Origin: Microvirga aerophila
Lineage (GTDB): Bacteria; Pseudomonadota; Alphaproteobacteria; Rhizobiales; Beijerinckiaceae
Length of the DNA: 64,000 nt
NCBI RefSeq assembly: GCF_003332305.1
Contig: NZ_QOIO01000027.1
Coordinates: 1 to 64,000, forward strand
Direction of reading: 5' to 3'
Each line of letters opens with the position of its first letter. Positions within the stretch are counted from its first letter, which is position 1. The translations under genes were made by a program, and so were the position numbers. Shown here in pieces: positions 1-8,729 of the stretch. A model generated the notes under the pieces. It had not been told where the DNA came from. It searched no databases and was given only the letters and a program-made list of their open reading frames with translations.

Positions 1-1772
1 GCGTTGAAGCCGTCGATGTTGCGCACCCCCAGCTTCGACATCTTCTTGTACCGGTCCTCCATCTCCCGAACCGCCCAGCGCAAGGCGATGATCGCCTTCT
101 TGGGATCCGTGACGACGGGGGTGAGCAGGTGCGGGATGCCGTCGTAGACGGAGAGCTCCAGCATCTTCGGGTCGACCATGATCAGCCGGCACTCTTCCGG
201 AGTGAATCGGTAGAGCAGCGACAGGATCATGGTGTTGATGGCCACCGACTTGCCCGAGCCGGTGGTGCCCGCCACCAGCAGATGCGGCATGCGCGCCAGA
301 TCTGCAATCACGGCCTCACCACCAATGGTCTTGCCGAGGCAAAGCGGCAGCTTGTGCTTCGAGGTCTCGAAATCCTGGCTTGCAAGCAATTCGCGTAAGA
401 AAACCGTCTCGCGCTTCTGGTTAGGCAGCTCGATGCCGATGGCGTTGCGCCCTGGGATGACCGCGACGCGGGCCGAGACCGCGCTCATGGAGCGGGCGAT
501 GTCCTCGGATAGCGCGATCACCCGCGACGACTTGGTGCCCGGAGCCGGCTCGAACTCATAGAGCGTCACCACCGGACCGGGATGGACATGAATCACCTCA
601 CCTTTGACGCCGAAGTCGCGGATCGTCTTCTCGACACGTCCCGCGGTCTCTTCGAGGATGTCCTCTGTCAGCGCGGGGCCTTCGGAAACGGGTGGCTCGG
701 CCAGGAATTCGATGTGCGGATACTCGTAGGATCCATTGTCGTTGATGGCGGAACGCGGGGGAAGGATCCGTGCCGGAACGGGAGCCGGCAGGAATGGTGC
801 TTCGGTCACAACCGCCGGCAGCACAGGTATGATGGGACGGGTGACAGGCGTCTCCGGCACCTCCTCCGCGACAACCGTTGGAGCCGGCTCCGAAGCCGCG
901 ACTTTGGTTGGCGCTGAACCATCATCTTTCGGCACAGGCTTCGAACCCCCCTGCCCTACCGAAACCCTCTCCGGGCGCGGTGCCGGCCCTGGAACGTCGT
1001 CTCCATAGAGAAACAGATATCCGCTATCGAGGTCGTCGGATGCATCGAGTTCCACTGGAGCAGGCTTCGCCTCAGCGACGACCTCATCGATCTTCACGCC
1101 GGGTTCGTGCTCGATCGTCTGGGCTGAAGGGGCAAACGAACCCATGAGTGAGACAGGCCCCACCCGGTACAGGCTTGGTTGCCAAGCGAATGAGGTCGCC
1201 GGCAGATCAATGCCGCGGGTGGGCGCTTCGGCCTGCTCGGCCGGCTGGGCGATTACAGGCGATGGAACGGGCTCGGGTGCCTGTGCACCGGGTGTGCTCG
1301 ACGCATAGGCCGAACGGAGCTCGGCGATCTGATTGTGAACGGTCGGCTCCTGGATGGGCTCGGCCCGAAGGCGAACAGAGGTGGGCGGAGCTACCTTCTG
1401 AGCAGGCGCGCCAGTCCGTGGGTTGACCGAGGATCGCACTCCTGCCGGGGCTACCCGGGGAGCGGGGGCCACCGCATCCGGACGGGACTCGGCCGGCCGC
1501 CCGCTGCGCTCCCGCAGGAAGCGGTCCGGCGTGCGGGTGGATGTGACTCCCTTATCGACCACGAAGGCCTGCCACCAGCTCGGGGCGACGGCCTGATAGC
1601 CGGCAGCGCCCGCGACTGGGGCAGCCTGGGCCGGCAGGGGCGTCTGATCCGACGGAATGACGGCCGGGTTCGGCTGGGCGGCCAGCTCTGATGCCGAATC
1701 ATGATTCGCGGGCAATTCAAACGGAGACTGTTGTTTCGTTTGCATTTGATCTGGTTTGTTGGAGCGGACCAT
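1..1772 (-). CDS. ftsK: FtsK/SpoIIIE-type DNA translocase, C-terminus cut by window edge
   Basis: Partial gene; the 3' end lies beyond base 1. The visible ~590 residues are a long Pro/Ala-rich linker (residues ~1-330), an FtsK alpha domain, and the start of the RecA-like motor with Walker A GTTGSGKS at residues ~502-509 followed by the MVDPKMLEL region. FtsK family motors pump double-stranded DNA during chromosome segregation and dimer resolution. I see no membrane segments in the N-terminal part, whereas classical FtsK has four. This may therefore be a soluble paralogue rather than the divisome FtsK. The start at 1772 is the first ATG after an in-frame stop at 1827-1829; an ATG at 1745 is an alternative. 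Family assignment is firm, the exact role is not. Confidence 0.93.
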   Translation of the reverse strand, partial: MVRSNKPDQMQTKQQSPFELPANHDSASELAAQPNPAVIPSDQTPLPAQAAPVAGAAGYQAVAPSWWQAFVVDKGVTSTRTPDRFLRERSGRPAESRPDAVAPAPRVAPAGVRSSVNPRTGAPAQKVAPPTSVRLRAEPIQEPTVHNQIAELRSAYASSTPGAQAPEPVPSPVIAQPAEQAEAPTRGIDLPATSFAWQPSLYRVGPVSLMGSFAPSAQTIEHEPGVKIDEVVAEAKPAPVELDASDDLDSGYLFLYGDDVPGPAPRPERVSVGQGGSKPVPKDDGSAPTKVAASEPAPTVVAEEVPETPVTRPIIPVLPAVVTEAPFLPAPVPARILPPRSAINDNGSYEYPHIEFLAEPPVSEGPALTEDILEETAGRVEKTIRDFGVKGEVIHVHPGPVVTLYEFEPAPGTKSSRVIALSEDIARSMSAVSARVAVIPGRNAIGIELPNQKRETVFLRELLASQDFETSKHKLPLCLGKTIGGEAVIADLARMPHLLVAGTTGSGKSVAINTMILSLLYRFTPEECRLIMVDPKMLELSVYDGIPHLLTPVVTDPKKAIIALRWAVREMEDRYKKMSKLGVRNIDGFN

Positions 1773-1940
1773 CCGCTCATCGGCTGACGTTGTCCTGCAA
1801 TGTGGATCCGACAGGTAAAAAGTCAGTTAGGGCTGCGGAGACCGTCTGAGAGGAGCCGGCGCCTGTGGGCCCGGAAGCGTGGAAAGGAACCTTCGGCAGC
1901 CTTTGGCCATTCCCGTGAGCAACCCAAGGAGTAGCCGTTA

Positions 1941-2306
1941 ATGCCGAGCACTACAGTCGCCCACGGAACCTTTCCGTCCCGAAAAGCCGCCGATCAAGCC
2001 GTTCAACGGCTCGTCTCAAGCGGATTCGCCCGAAACAGCATCGATCTCGACCGGCACGAGGACGACGAGGGTTACGATCTCACGGTTCATACCCGGGAGG
2101 AAAATCTGCCTCGTGTGGAGCAGATCATGCACCAGTCCCCCACCGGATTCACCCTCCAGAGGGCGGCGTCGGGCACGTTCCAAACGATGAAATCCAACCC
2201 GCTTCTGCTGCTCGGAGCCGGCGTTCTGGCGGGTCTGGCTGTCTATAGCCTGCTCCCTGGCGAGGAACGGCCCCAGCGTCGCTCCCGGCATGCTCGTCGT
2301 CGCTAG
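1941..2306 (+). CDS. Small stress-type protein with C-terminal membrane helix
   Basis: 121 residues. The N-terminal ~75 residues (GTFPSRKAADQAVQRLVSSGF...) resemble the general-stress-protein 17M/YflT-like fold in which a short alpha/beta unit precedes a membrane part. A hydrophobic helix lies at residues ~90-106 (NPLLLLGAGVLAGLAVYSLL), followed by a basic Arg-rich tail. A strong AAGGAG Shine-Dalgarno precedes the ATG by about 10 bases. The gene stands alone, and a 20-bp terminator hairpin follows it. No enzymatic motif is visible. A role in envelope stress is inferred only from the weak family resemblance. Confidence 0.75.
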   Translation: MPSTTVAHGTFPSRKAADQAVQRLVSSGFARNSIDLDRHEDDEGYDLTVHTREENLPRVEQIMHQSPTGFTLQRAASGTFQTMKSNPLLLLGAGVLAGLAVYSLLPGEERPQRRSRHARRR

Positions 2307-2326
2307 CTCCTGACGACCGTCTTGTT

Positions 2327-2380
2327 ATCGGAGATACGGCTCCTGGCTCGACCAGGAGCCGTATCTCCGATTCTGTTTGC
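2327..2380 (+). terminator. Rho-independent terminator of the 1941-2306 gene
   Basis: A perfect 20-bp inverted repeat (2327-2346 with 2352-2371) encloses a 5-base CTCGA loop and is followed by TCTGTTT. It sits 20 bases after the preceding stop codon. The stem is unusually long and without mismatch. Confidence 0.8.
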
Positions 2381-2450
2381 CATTTGGAGAATCGCCGGCC
2401 GTCGTAGGTCTTCAGCAAAAATTAAGCATCTGGACCGATAGACAGGTGCC

Positions 2451-3194
2451 ATGTCCGCCTGGAGAGATGAGAGAAACGAAAAGTCCCGCGTTCGGCTCGA
2501 GAGGCGTCTCTCGCAGCTGTTTCCGCCCTGCGTCCTGGCGCATGCTCTCAGACAGCCGCTGATCCCGCCGACGCAACGCCGGGCCGTCGAGTCGTATTGG
2601 CGGCATCATCCCCTGCGTGCCGACCGGCTGGCCCGCGCACTCGCGGCAAAGAGCGGAGCACCCGAGGGGTGGCAATGGCAGCTGGGAACCGGCAAATCAT
2701 CGGGTCTGCCGATGTCGTTTCGGGCGCCCCCTGCCCCATACCGCGAACCCGCTTTCGATCGTGGTCCTGGACATTGCTGCGTGTGCGGACAACCAGTTTA
2801 CCGTCTCGGCTGGCATTGTGATGCATGGGGGGATGGCAAGCCGAACAAGAACGCCACTTGGCACGCCTGTTGCGTCGTCGCCTGGACGCTCTGGAATGCT
2901 CCGACAGACTATCTGAAGGCTCTCAAGCTGCGCCAGGGTCGCAAATGTCCGATAACCGGGCGCCGCCTGCTGAAGACCTCCGAAGTCGACCACCGCGTCC
3001 CGCTTTTCGCTGTCTGGTCGGAGCATCGCCAACGCTCTTGGCCGCAACTGCTCGATTTCTGGGGTGTGCCGAATCTTCAGGTCATCAACAAGTCGGCCCA
3101 TCTGGAGAAATGCTCTCAGGAGGCGACCGAGCGCGCCGAGCGACGCGCCCTTTTGAACGCGGAGGACCTGCGGCTTGCTCTTGAAGAAGTGTAG
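2451..3194 (+). CDS. HNH endonuclease-family protein with zinc-finger-like cysteines
   Basis: 247 residues. The C-terminal half carries an HNH-like pattern: EVDHRVPL with His181, then NLQVINKSAHLEKC with Asn208/Asn213 and His217. A CxxC at residues 109-112 plus later cysteines (140/141, 166, 221) suggest a structural zinc site. HNH proteins are metal-dependent nucleases, but the N-terminal ~100 residues match nothing I recognise. The gene is not beside a restriction methylase, homing element or phage gene, so it looks like a chromosomal single-copy gene, not a mobile one. Its TAG stop ends one base before the 3' end of the convergent tRNA-Asp gene. The Shine-Dalgarno before the ATG is weak. 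Confidence 0.72.
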   Translation: MSAWRDERNEKSRVRLERRLSQLFPPCVLAHALRQPLIPPTQRRAVESYWRHHPLRADRLARALAAKSGAPEGWQWQLGTGKSSGLPMSFRAPPAPYREPAFDRGPGHCCVCGQPVYRLGWHCDAWGDGKPNKNATWHACCVVAWTLWNAPTDYLKALKLRQGRKCPITGRRLLKTSEVDHRVPLFAVWSEHRQRSWPQLLDFWGVPNLQVINKSAHLEKCSQEATERAERRALLNAEDLRLALEEV

Positions 3195-3271
3195 TGGCGC
3201 GGGCGACGGGGCTCGAACCCGCGACCTCCGGCGTGACAGGCCGGCACTCTAACCGACTGAGCTACGCCCGC
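3195..3271 (-). tRNA. tRNA-Asp (GTC)
   Basis: The reverse complement folds as a 77-base cloverleaf. The acceptor stem GCGGGCG pairs with CGCCCGC, the D-arm has AGCTCAGTCGGTTAGAG, the anticodon loop CTGTCAC gives anticodon GTC, the T-arm contains GGTTCGAGCC, and CCA is encoded. It abuts the stop codon of the convergent HNH gene. Confidence 0.97.
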
Positions 3272-3454
3272 GTAACATCCTTCGCAGGGTGATTTCGAAC
3301 TGCCGGAGCGGTTCGACGAACGAAGGAGACGCGCTCGTAGCCTCCCGCCCTCTGGCTGTCAAATGGAGTCTTGAGGGAATCCGTGATGTCCGCCCAAAAA
3401 TGTCGATATCCCAGATAGACTTCCGGCGCGAGTGCTTATGAACCTTCTTGGATG

Positions 3455-4900
3455 CTAGAACGGGTAATGCTGGTCAGGATCCTCAATGGTGATCCAGCGC
3501 AGATCGGTGAACTCGGCGATGGCGGCCTTGCCGCCGAAGCGACCATAACCTGACCCTTTCACGCCACCGAAGGGCATTTGAGCCTCGTCACCGACTGTCG
3601 GACCGTTGATATGGCAGATGCCAGACTGGATCCGCTTTGCAACCTTCATGGCGCGCTGGATGTCGCGGCCGAATACTGCCGACGCCAAGCCGTACTCCGT
3701 GTCGTTGGCGACCCGTATAGCCTCCTCGATCCCCTTCACGCGGATGATGCTCTTGGCCGGCCCAAAGGATTCTTCGCTGTAGATGCGCATCCCCGGCAGC
3801 ACATGATCGACAAGGGTTGCATCCATGATCGTCCCCGTCCGGGTTCCGCCCGCGACGAGCTTGCCCCCCTGCTCGACGGCGTCCTGAACCAGTTCCTCGA
3901 TGCGCTCGGCCGCCTCCGAGTTGACAAGAGATCCCAGAACCACCCGATCGCGCGGGTTGCCGGCAGGCAGTGCCTTTGCCTTGGCGGCGAGCTTGGCGAC
4001 GAATTCATCCGCAACCGCCTCATCAACGATGATGCGCTCCGTCGACATGCAGATTTGACCCTGGTTCATGAAGGCCCCGAAGGCGGCCGCGTTCACGGCC
4101 GCATCGAGATCCGCATCGTCCAGAACGATCAACGGAGCCTTTCCTCCGAGTTCGAGCAAAACCGGCTTCAGGTGACGGGCGGCCGTCTCGGCGATGATCT
4201 TGCCGACCCGGGTCGAACCGGTGAAGTTGATGCGCTTGACAGCCGGATGCACGATCAAAGCTTCTACGACCTGCGCCGCATCCGGCGGCGCATTCGTCAC
4301 CACGTTGATGACACCGGGCGGAAGCCCTGCTTCGGACAACACCTCGCCGATCAGGCGGTGCGTTCCGGGGCAAAGTTCCGAGGCCTTCAGCACGACGGTG
4401 TTGCCGCAGGCGAGCGGCATTGCGACGGCCCGGGTGCCCAGGATCACAGGCGCGTTCCAGGGCGCAATGCCAACGCAGACGCCGGCCGGCTGGCGGATTG
4501 CGAGCGCCAGCGTGCCAGGCTTATCGGATGGAACCACCTCCCCGGTGATCTGCGTCGTCATGGCGGCTGCTTCGCGCAGCATCCCGGCCGCGAGCTTCAC
4601 GTTGAAGCCGGCCCAGGGACCTGTGGCTCCGGTCTCCTTGATCATCAGTTCGGTGAACTGCTGAACCTTGGACTCCATCACATCGGCGGCCCTCAGAAGC
4701 AGCGAGCGCCTTTGGTTTGGGCCCATCTCCGACCAGTCAGCGAAGGCCGCGTCCGCAGCCTCAATGGCCCGGCGGGCATCCTCGACGCTCCCCGCAGGGG
4801 CTCGGGTGACGACTTCGCCCGTGACTGGGTCCCTGCGCTCGAACGTGGCTCCAGTCCCGGCAGCCTGATCCTGGTTGCCGATTAGAAGTCCGATGTCCAT
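3455..4900 (-). CDS. NAD(P)-dependent aldehyde dehydrogenase (salicylaldehyde/vanillin type)
   Basis: 481 residues, full length for the ALDH superfamily. It oxidises an aldehyde to the acid using NAD(P)+. Visible catalytic features are PWN at Asn149, the GSTRVG cofactor loop near 228, Glu250 in LELGGK, nucleophile Cys284 in NQGQICMST, and the C-terminal MPFGGVKGSGYGR signature. The sequence style (PAGVCVGIAPWNAPV, FMNQGQICMSTERI) is closest to aromatic aldehyde dehydrogenases such as salicylaldehyde or vanillin dehydrogenase. The neighbouring ring-cleaving dioxygenase-type gene, 60 bases upstream and co-directional, supports an aromatic or quinone detoxification role. The exact substrate is unknown. 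Confidence 0.93.
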   Translation of the reverse strand: MDIGLLIGNQDQAAGTGATFERRDPVTGEVVTRAPAGSVEDARRAIEAADAAFADWSEMGPNQRRSLLLRAADVMESKVQQFTELMIKETGATGPWAGFNVKLAAGMLREAAAMTTQITGEVVPSDKPGTLALAIRQPAGVCVGIAPWNAPVILGTRAVAMPLACGNTVVLKASELCPGTHRLIGEVLSEAGLPPGVINVVTNAPPDAAQVVEALIVHPAVKRINFTGSTRVGKIIAETAARHLKPVLLELGGKAPLIVLDDADLDAAVNAAAFGAFMNQGQICMSTERIIVDEAVADEFVAKLAAKAKALPAGNPRDRVVLGSLVNSEAAERIEELVQDAVEQGGKLVAGGTRTGTIMDATLVDHVLPGMRIYSEESFGPAKSIIRVKGIEEAIRVANDTEYGLASAVFGRDIQRAMKVAKRIQSGICHINGPTVGDEAQMPFGGVKGSGYGRFGGKAAIAEFTDLRWITIEDPDQHYPF

Positions 4901-4962
4901 GCGATCCTCCTTGATCGTCTGATGATTGCGCCGGCCCGCTCAAGTCCGGCGCATGGTTCGTG

Positions 4963-5895
4963 TCAAGCGACCTCCGGCAGAACGGCCTCGATCTGGGGTC
5001 GCCTGGATTCCAGGAAACGTGGAAGTTTGAGGGCCTGCCCCAGCAAAGCTGCAGGTTCATCAACCGCGAAACCGGGATCATCCGTAGCGATCTCGAACAG
5101 CAGCCCACCAGGCTCACGGAAATAAACGGCCCGGAAGTAATCGCGGTTCTTCTGCTCAGTGGCGTGGATACCGTGGTTCTCGGCAAGTCTTTTCACCATC
5201 TCGCCCTGCGCGGCGTCGTTCTCGGCCCGGAAGGCGATGTGGTGGACGGTTCCAGCGCCGGACCGGCCCCGCATGAAGTTGCCTGCCGCGCGCAGGTCGA
5301 CAATGCCGCCGATCGCGGTATCGCCCGCCTTGTAGCGAACCAGGGTTCCCTCCCGGGCGACTTCGGTAAATCCGAGCACGTCCGTCAGGATCGCGCCCGT
5401 CGGCGTGGCGTCCGCCAGGAGAAGGCTCGCACTGTGGAACCCGCGAATGGCATGTTCGGCCGGAATCTCGCCAGTCGTCCAGGCCGGCTCATTCTCGATC
5501 CCCGGCACGGCCACGAGGGCGAGCCTCATGCCATCGGGATCCTTGAAGGCCAGAACGGTCTCGCCGAAACGTTTCTCCAGCGCGTCGTGGGACACGCCGT
5601 GCTCGATGAAACGGTGGGTCCAGTAGCCAACGGACCCTTCCGGCACACGGAACACCGTTTCCTGGGTTTCGCCGATGCCCAGCCGCCCCGGAGCCGCATG
5701 CTCCCACGGGAAAAAGGTCAGGACAGTCCCTGGATGCCCGGCCTCGTCCCCATAGTAGAAATGGTAGGTGCTGGGATCATCGAAGTTGACGGTCTTCTTG
5801 ACGAGACGCAGTCCGAGGGTCCGAGTATAGAAGTCGATATTGCGGCGGGCCGGACCAGCGATTGCCGTGACGTGATGGATACCGTTCTGGCGCAT
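4963..5895 (-). CDS. VOC-family ring-cleaving dioxygenase, MhqO-like
   Basis: 310 residues made of two vicinal-oxygen-chelate halves. Likely metal ligands are His8 in IHHVT, His218/219 in TVHHIAF and Glu268 in GLLFEIATD, as in extradiol-type dioxygenases. The family includes MhqO/MhqA proteins of the methylhydroquinone and quinone stress response, which are thought to cleave hydroquinone-like substrates. It probably forms a two-gene operon with the downstream aldehyde dehydrogenase, which could oxidise a semialdehyde product; that link is inference. The start ATG has AAAGGACGCC just upstream. Confidence 0.88.
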   Translation of the reverse strand: MRQNGIHHVTAIAGPARRNIDFYTRTLGLRLVKKTVNFDDPSTYHFYYGDEAGHPGTVLTFFPWEHAAPGRLGIGETQETVFRVPEGSVGYWTHRFIEHGVSHDALEKRFGETVLAFKDPDGMRLALVAVPGIENEPAWTTGEIPAEHAIRGFHSASLLLADATPTGAILTDVLGFTEVAREGTLVRYKAGDTAIGGIVDLRAAGNFMRGRSGAGTVHHIAFRAENDAAQGEMVKRLAENHGIHATEQKNRDYFRAVYFREPGGLLFEIATDDPGFAVDEPAALLGQALKLPRFLESRRPQIEAVLPEVA

Positions 5896-5997
5896 TGTGG
5901 CGTCCTTTCATAGGGTTGCCTGTTTGCCCGGGCTGGTCAGAAAATAGGAGAAGGACGGGCGAATAACCACGACTGATTGATTGCAAAGATGCATGCA

Positions 5998-6013
5998 TGA
6001 TCCTGCGGGATCA
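5998..6013. promoter_or_regulatory. Inverted repeat in divergent intergenic region
   Basis: TGATCC-TGCG-GGATCA is a perfect 6-bp inverted repeat in the 216-base gap between the dioxygenase and the divergent DUF6894 gene. It could be an operator for the dioxygenase/dehydrogenase pair or a small hairpin. No regulator gene is adjacent, so this is tentative. Confidence 0.3.
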
Positions 6014-6111
6014 CGCTCGCCCGGGCTCCCGAGCGACTAAACCCAGTTACGGAACTTCGGCCTTCCGGTCCTGTTGTGACAGCGGCGGAGCCGACAACGA
6101 AAGGCGATGTC

Positions 6112-6360
6112 ATGCCGCGCTATTTCTTCAACTTGAATCTTGAGGGCGAGGTTGTTCCCGACCTGGAGGGTCAGGACTTCCGCGACGCCGACGAGGCGTG
6201 GGAGGCAACTCTCGCCATGGCCCGGAATTTGATGCAGACCGAGTTCTCGCGACCCGTCAATTGGACTGCCTGCTACTTTCAGGTCACGGACGAGGCCGGA
6301 GACATCGTGCACGAGTTTCCGTTCGTTGAGGCGATCAACCTCTCTCATCCGATGCACTGA
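6112..6360 (+). CDS. DUF6894-family protein
   Basis: 82 residues beginning MPRYFFNL, the hallmark start of DUF6894 proteins common in Methylobacteriaceae and Bradyrhizobium relatives, followed by the typical D.EG.DF.DADEA pattern. An upstream in-frame ATG at 6076 would add 12 residues that do not fit the family, so the ATG at 6112 is preferred. The function of the family is not known. It is followed after 72 bases by another small hypothetical gene on the same strand. Confidence 0.85.
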   Translation: MPRYFFNLNLEGEVVPDLEGQDFRDADEAWEATLAMARNLMQTEFSRPVNWTACYFQVTDEAGDIVHEFPFVEAINLSHPMH

Positions 6361-6432
6361 CCGATACGGGAACCAACGGGCCTTCCCTCCATTGGCCTGC
6401 AGGAACACCGAGAAGCATTCACGGAGACGGGC

Positions 6433-7038
6433 ATGCCCGACGAGAAGATTGGTCAGTCGCGTCAGGCAATTGCGGAAAGAGACCTCGGAGAAGCAGAGCA
6501 ACTTGTCGATGAGACCGTGGAGGAGAGCTTCCCGGCAAGCGATCCACCGGCATGGACGATGTCGGGCGCGCGGAGCGTAGCTGCACGACATTCGTCCGGA
6601 ATACTTCACGAGGCGTTGAAGCCTCTTGATCAAGGACTGGACATGAGAACCGAAACCTCTGCGCAGCACATTGCGGATGCTGCCACCAGTGTCGCGCGCA
6701 ATCTTTATCGGCGCGGCGAAGCCTATGTTCCCGAGAGCTGGCGAAAGGGCGCTGCAGCCATGCGCTCAGATGGATATCACCTTGAGGCGGTGCAGCATCG
6801 GATCGTGGAACATCCGTTCGCGGCCATTGCCGTTGCCGGAGCGGTCCGCTGCGCCCTCGGCTGGCTTCTCGCTAGTCGGTCGCGCGGTGCCACCAAGCAT
6901 CAATGGCGCCCGGTCTATAATGTCCGTCCTGGCTTGGCTCGGACGCGGCACTGGACGCCCAACAGCGCCCGGCCGGACCGAAAGGGTTGGTATTTCGGTT
7001 CTGCCGAGGTCGCGAGCAGCACCAACAACAGCTTTTGA
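6433..7038 (+). CDS. Hypothetical protein with ESFPASDPPAW motif and DUF883-like helix
   Basis: 201 residues. Near residue 27-42 is VDETVEESFPASDPPAW, a motif seen at the N-terminus of many short alphaproteobacterial proteins of unknown role. Residues ~75-150 are helical and end in a hydrophobic stretch (HPFAAIAVAGAVRCALGWLLASRSR) resembling the C-terminal anchor of ElaB/YqjD (DUF883) ribosome-associated membrane proteins. About 50 further basic residues follow, unusual for that family. GGAGACGGGC precedes the ATG. A membrane location is likely; the function is unassigned. Confidence 0.72.
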   Translation: MPDEKIGQSRQAIAERDLGEAEQLVDETVEESFPASDPPAWTMSGARSVAARHSSGILHEALKPLDQGLDMRTETSAQHIADAATSVARNLYRRGEAYVPESWRKGAAAMRSDGYHLEAVQHRIVEHPFAAIAVAGAVRCALGWLLASRSRGATKHQWRPVYNVRPGLARTRHWTPNSARPDRKGWYFGSAEVASSTNNSF

Positions 7039-7091
7039 ATGAATTGTCAGCCACTTCACTACCGCGTCAGAGAGCTGAACGGCTAAGCTTT

Positions 7092-7325
7092 CTAAGCCGT
7101 GGGCTGTGGAGTCGTCGGCGTTACGGGAATCTCCTGCGGCGAGGTCGGTGGTACACCGACAGGCTCGTTGGACGGCGGAAGTCCTTCCGGAGCAGAGGCT
7201 GGCGGCACGCCGACGGGCTCGGGCTGGGGCGTCTCTGACGGCTCAGGTGGGCGCGTCGGGGCTGGGTTCGGATCCGCCGGCGTCGGCTCCGGATAGGGCT
7301 GATTGGGCAATGGAATGTTCGGCAC
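7092..7325 (-). CDS. Proline-rich small protein, probable GTG start
   Basis: About 77 residues, very rich in Pro, with two copies of an EPVGVPP element. A TGAGGAG sequence lies just upstream of the GTG at 7323-7325. The upstream ATG at 7409 would add a Cys-rich stretch of less certain coding character. Low-complexity proline-rich ORFs can arise by chance in GC-rich DNA, so this is a moderate call. No signal peptide, membrane helix or enzyme motif is visible. Its stop is about 50 bases from the convergent gene ending at 7038. Confidence 0.5.
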   Translation of the reverse strand: MPNIPLPNQPYPEPTPADPNPAPTRPPEPSETPQPEPVGVPPASAPEGLPPSNEPVGVPPTSPQEIPVTPTTPQPTA

Positions 7326-7430
7326 AGGCTCCTCACAGCAGCGTTCTGTGGGACAATCAACTGCATGCGGCGTTGTTCCGAAGGCTTGGCAGACGTCCGG
7401 CAGGATCAACCGCCCTCTTCCGGCACAGCT

Positions 7431-8223
7431 TCAGAGGCGCGCGCCGTCGTCGCTGGGCCTCTCGAAATAATCATAGACTGCTTTCGCGATATTCGACAGG
7501 CGTTCGAGATCCGGGGCAGCGGCAACCACATAGCCACACCGGCTGTCGAGCCAATAGAAAACCAGCGTATCGTCAAGGCGGGCTGAATGCAGACGCGTCT
7601 GCCCATGCTCCCCAGCCCGGAGATAGACAGTGACCCGCCCTCCCTTATCGTCTCGGTACAGCAGCAGCGCCACGGCATTGTCCTGCTTGTAGGGAAGGAT
7701 CTGACCACCCATGAACCGCATCCCGAATTCTGACAGATCGGGGATTTTGAACGACCCACCTACTCTCCTCTGCACCCACCGTTGGAGTTGGGCTTCCTCG
7801 GCTGTCAGAAACGCACTGGCCAGCCCGCCTGCAGCAAGGAGGCGGTGAGCGGAGGTTGCATCATGCTTCAGGGCACGCACCTGGGCCGAGGCCCCAAGTG
7901 GCGGGATATCAAAGTTGCGTACGGACCATCCCAGAAGAAAACCTAACACGAGACAAAAAGCTGCGAATGCAACCGCAGCGGCGCGGGCAACACGCGCCTG
8001 CCGAAGACCCGCTCACGCGGAGACGCCGTGGGATCGGTTCCCTGAGCTTAGCACGCAAAGCCTCTTGAAGATCATGGCGCGACTTCCGATAGGACTGGAT
8101 ACGGGAGGCAGCCGCCGGATGCGCCAGAAGATAAGCTTCGATCTCAACCCTTCGTTCGAAGCCGAGCCTGTCGTCCACGTAGGCCTGCAGCTCCGCCTCC
8201 GTTGGCCGCTCGACCTTGCTCAC
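7431..8223 (-). pseudogene. Anti-sigma factor gene with frameshift
   Basis: The N-terminal part (from GTG at 8221-8223, MSKVERPTEAELQAYVDDRLGFERR...) is a typical anti-sigma factor start with YVDDRL. That reading frame then runs into low-quality sequence and stops at 7909. The downstream frame, open from 8012 to 7431, encodes the expected membrane helix (VARAAAVAFAAFCLVLGFLLGW) and a periplasmic domain. Removing one G from the GGG at 8008-8010 (minus-strand sense) joins both parts into a 263-residue protein. The GTG overlaps the sigma stop as GTGA, so the two are translationally coupled. Either the gene is broken or the base is a sequencing error in a homopolymer. Confidence 0.82.
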
Positions 8224-8729
8224 TTGATGCTCCTTACGGGCTCCGAGCAGCCGGTCTCCATGAACCGACGCAATCCCTCTCGTCCACGGCTCAGCCGGGA
8301 CATAACCGTACCGATCGGAATGCCGAGCACTTCGGCGGCTTCAGCATAGGACAGCTCCTCGACCCCAACCAGCAAGAGGACCTCCCGCTGCTCGGGCGGA
8401 AGGTCATCAAGCCCTGCCAAGGCATCCCGCTCGGTCAAGTGACGCTCCTGGCTCATGGTCGGACACGGCGTGTTCTCGGCACCTTCCAGATCGACCTGGT
8501 GCCCTCGCCTGGAAGGACCCCTCATGTGCGACACGAAGACGTTGTGCAGGATGGCGAACAACCATGCCCTCAAGTTTCCATCAGAACTTCTGAGGTGCCA
8601 CTTTCTGACAGCACGTTCCAAACAATCCTGGACCATGTCATCCGCAAGATCACCGTCGCGCGTAAGCGCGAAAGCATAGCGGCGCAAGGCTGATATGTTC
8701 GGCTCGATCAGCGCCGCAATCTCATCCAT
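8220..8729 (-). CDS. ECF-family RNA polymerase sigma factor
   Basis: 169 residues with sigma region 2 (RRYAFALTRDGDLADDMVQDCLERA... LRAWLFAILHNVFVSHMR) and region 4 (LDDLPPEQREVLLLVGVEELSYAEAAEVLGIPIGTVMSRLSRGRE). It directs RNA polymerase to stress-type promoters and is normally held by the membrane anti-sigma factor encoded immediately downstream. The start at 8729 gives the usual N-terminus (MDEIAALIEPNISALRRYA) with AGCAGG upstream; an ATG at 8798 would add 23 atypical residues. Because the partner gene is frameshifted, this sigma factor might be constitutively free. Confidence 0.92.
   Translation of the reverse strand: MDEIAALIEPNISALRRYAFALTRDGDLADDMVQDCLERAVRKWHLRSSDGNLRAWLFAILHNVFVSHMRGPSRRGHQVDLEGAENTPCPTMSQERHLTERDALAGLDDLPPEQREVLLLVGVEELSYAEAAEVLGIPIGTVMSRLSRGREGLRRFMETGCSEPVRSIK

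Noticed and set aside
3195..3271. tRNA-Asp as an integration (att) site of an island
   Set aside because: No integrase, no direct repeat of the tRNA 3' end seen within the window, and flanking genes look chromosomal.
3578..4885. 435-codon plus-strand ORF opposite the aldehyde dehydrogenase
   Set aside because: Mirror frame of a canonical enzyme with all catalytic motifs on the minus strand.
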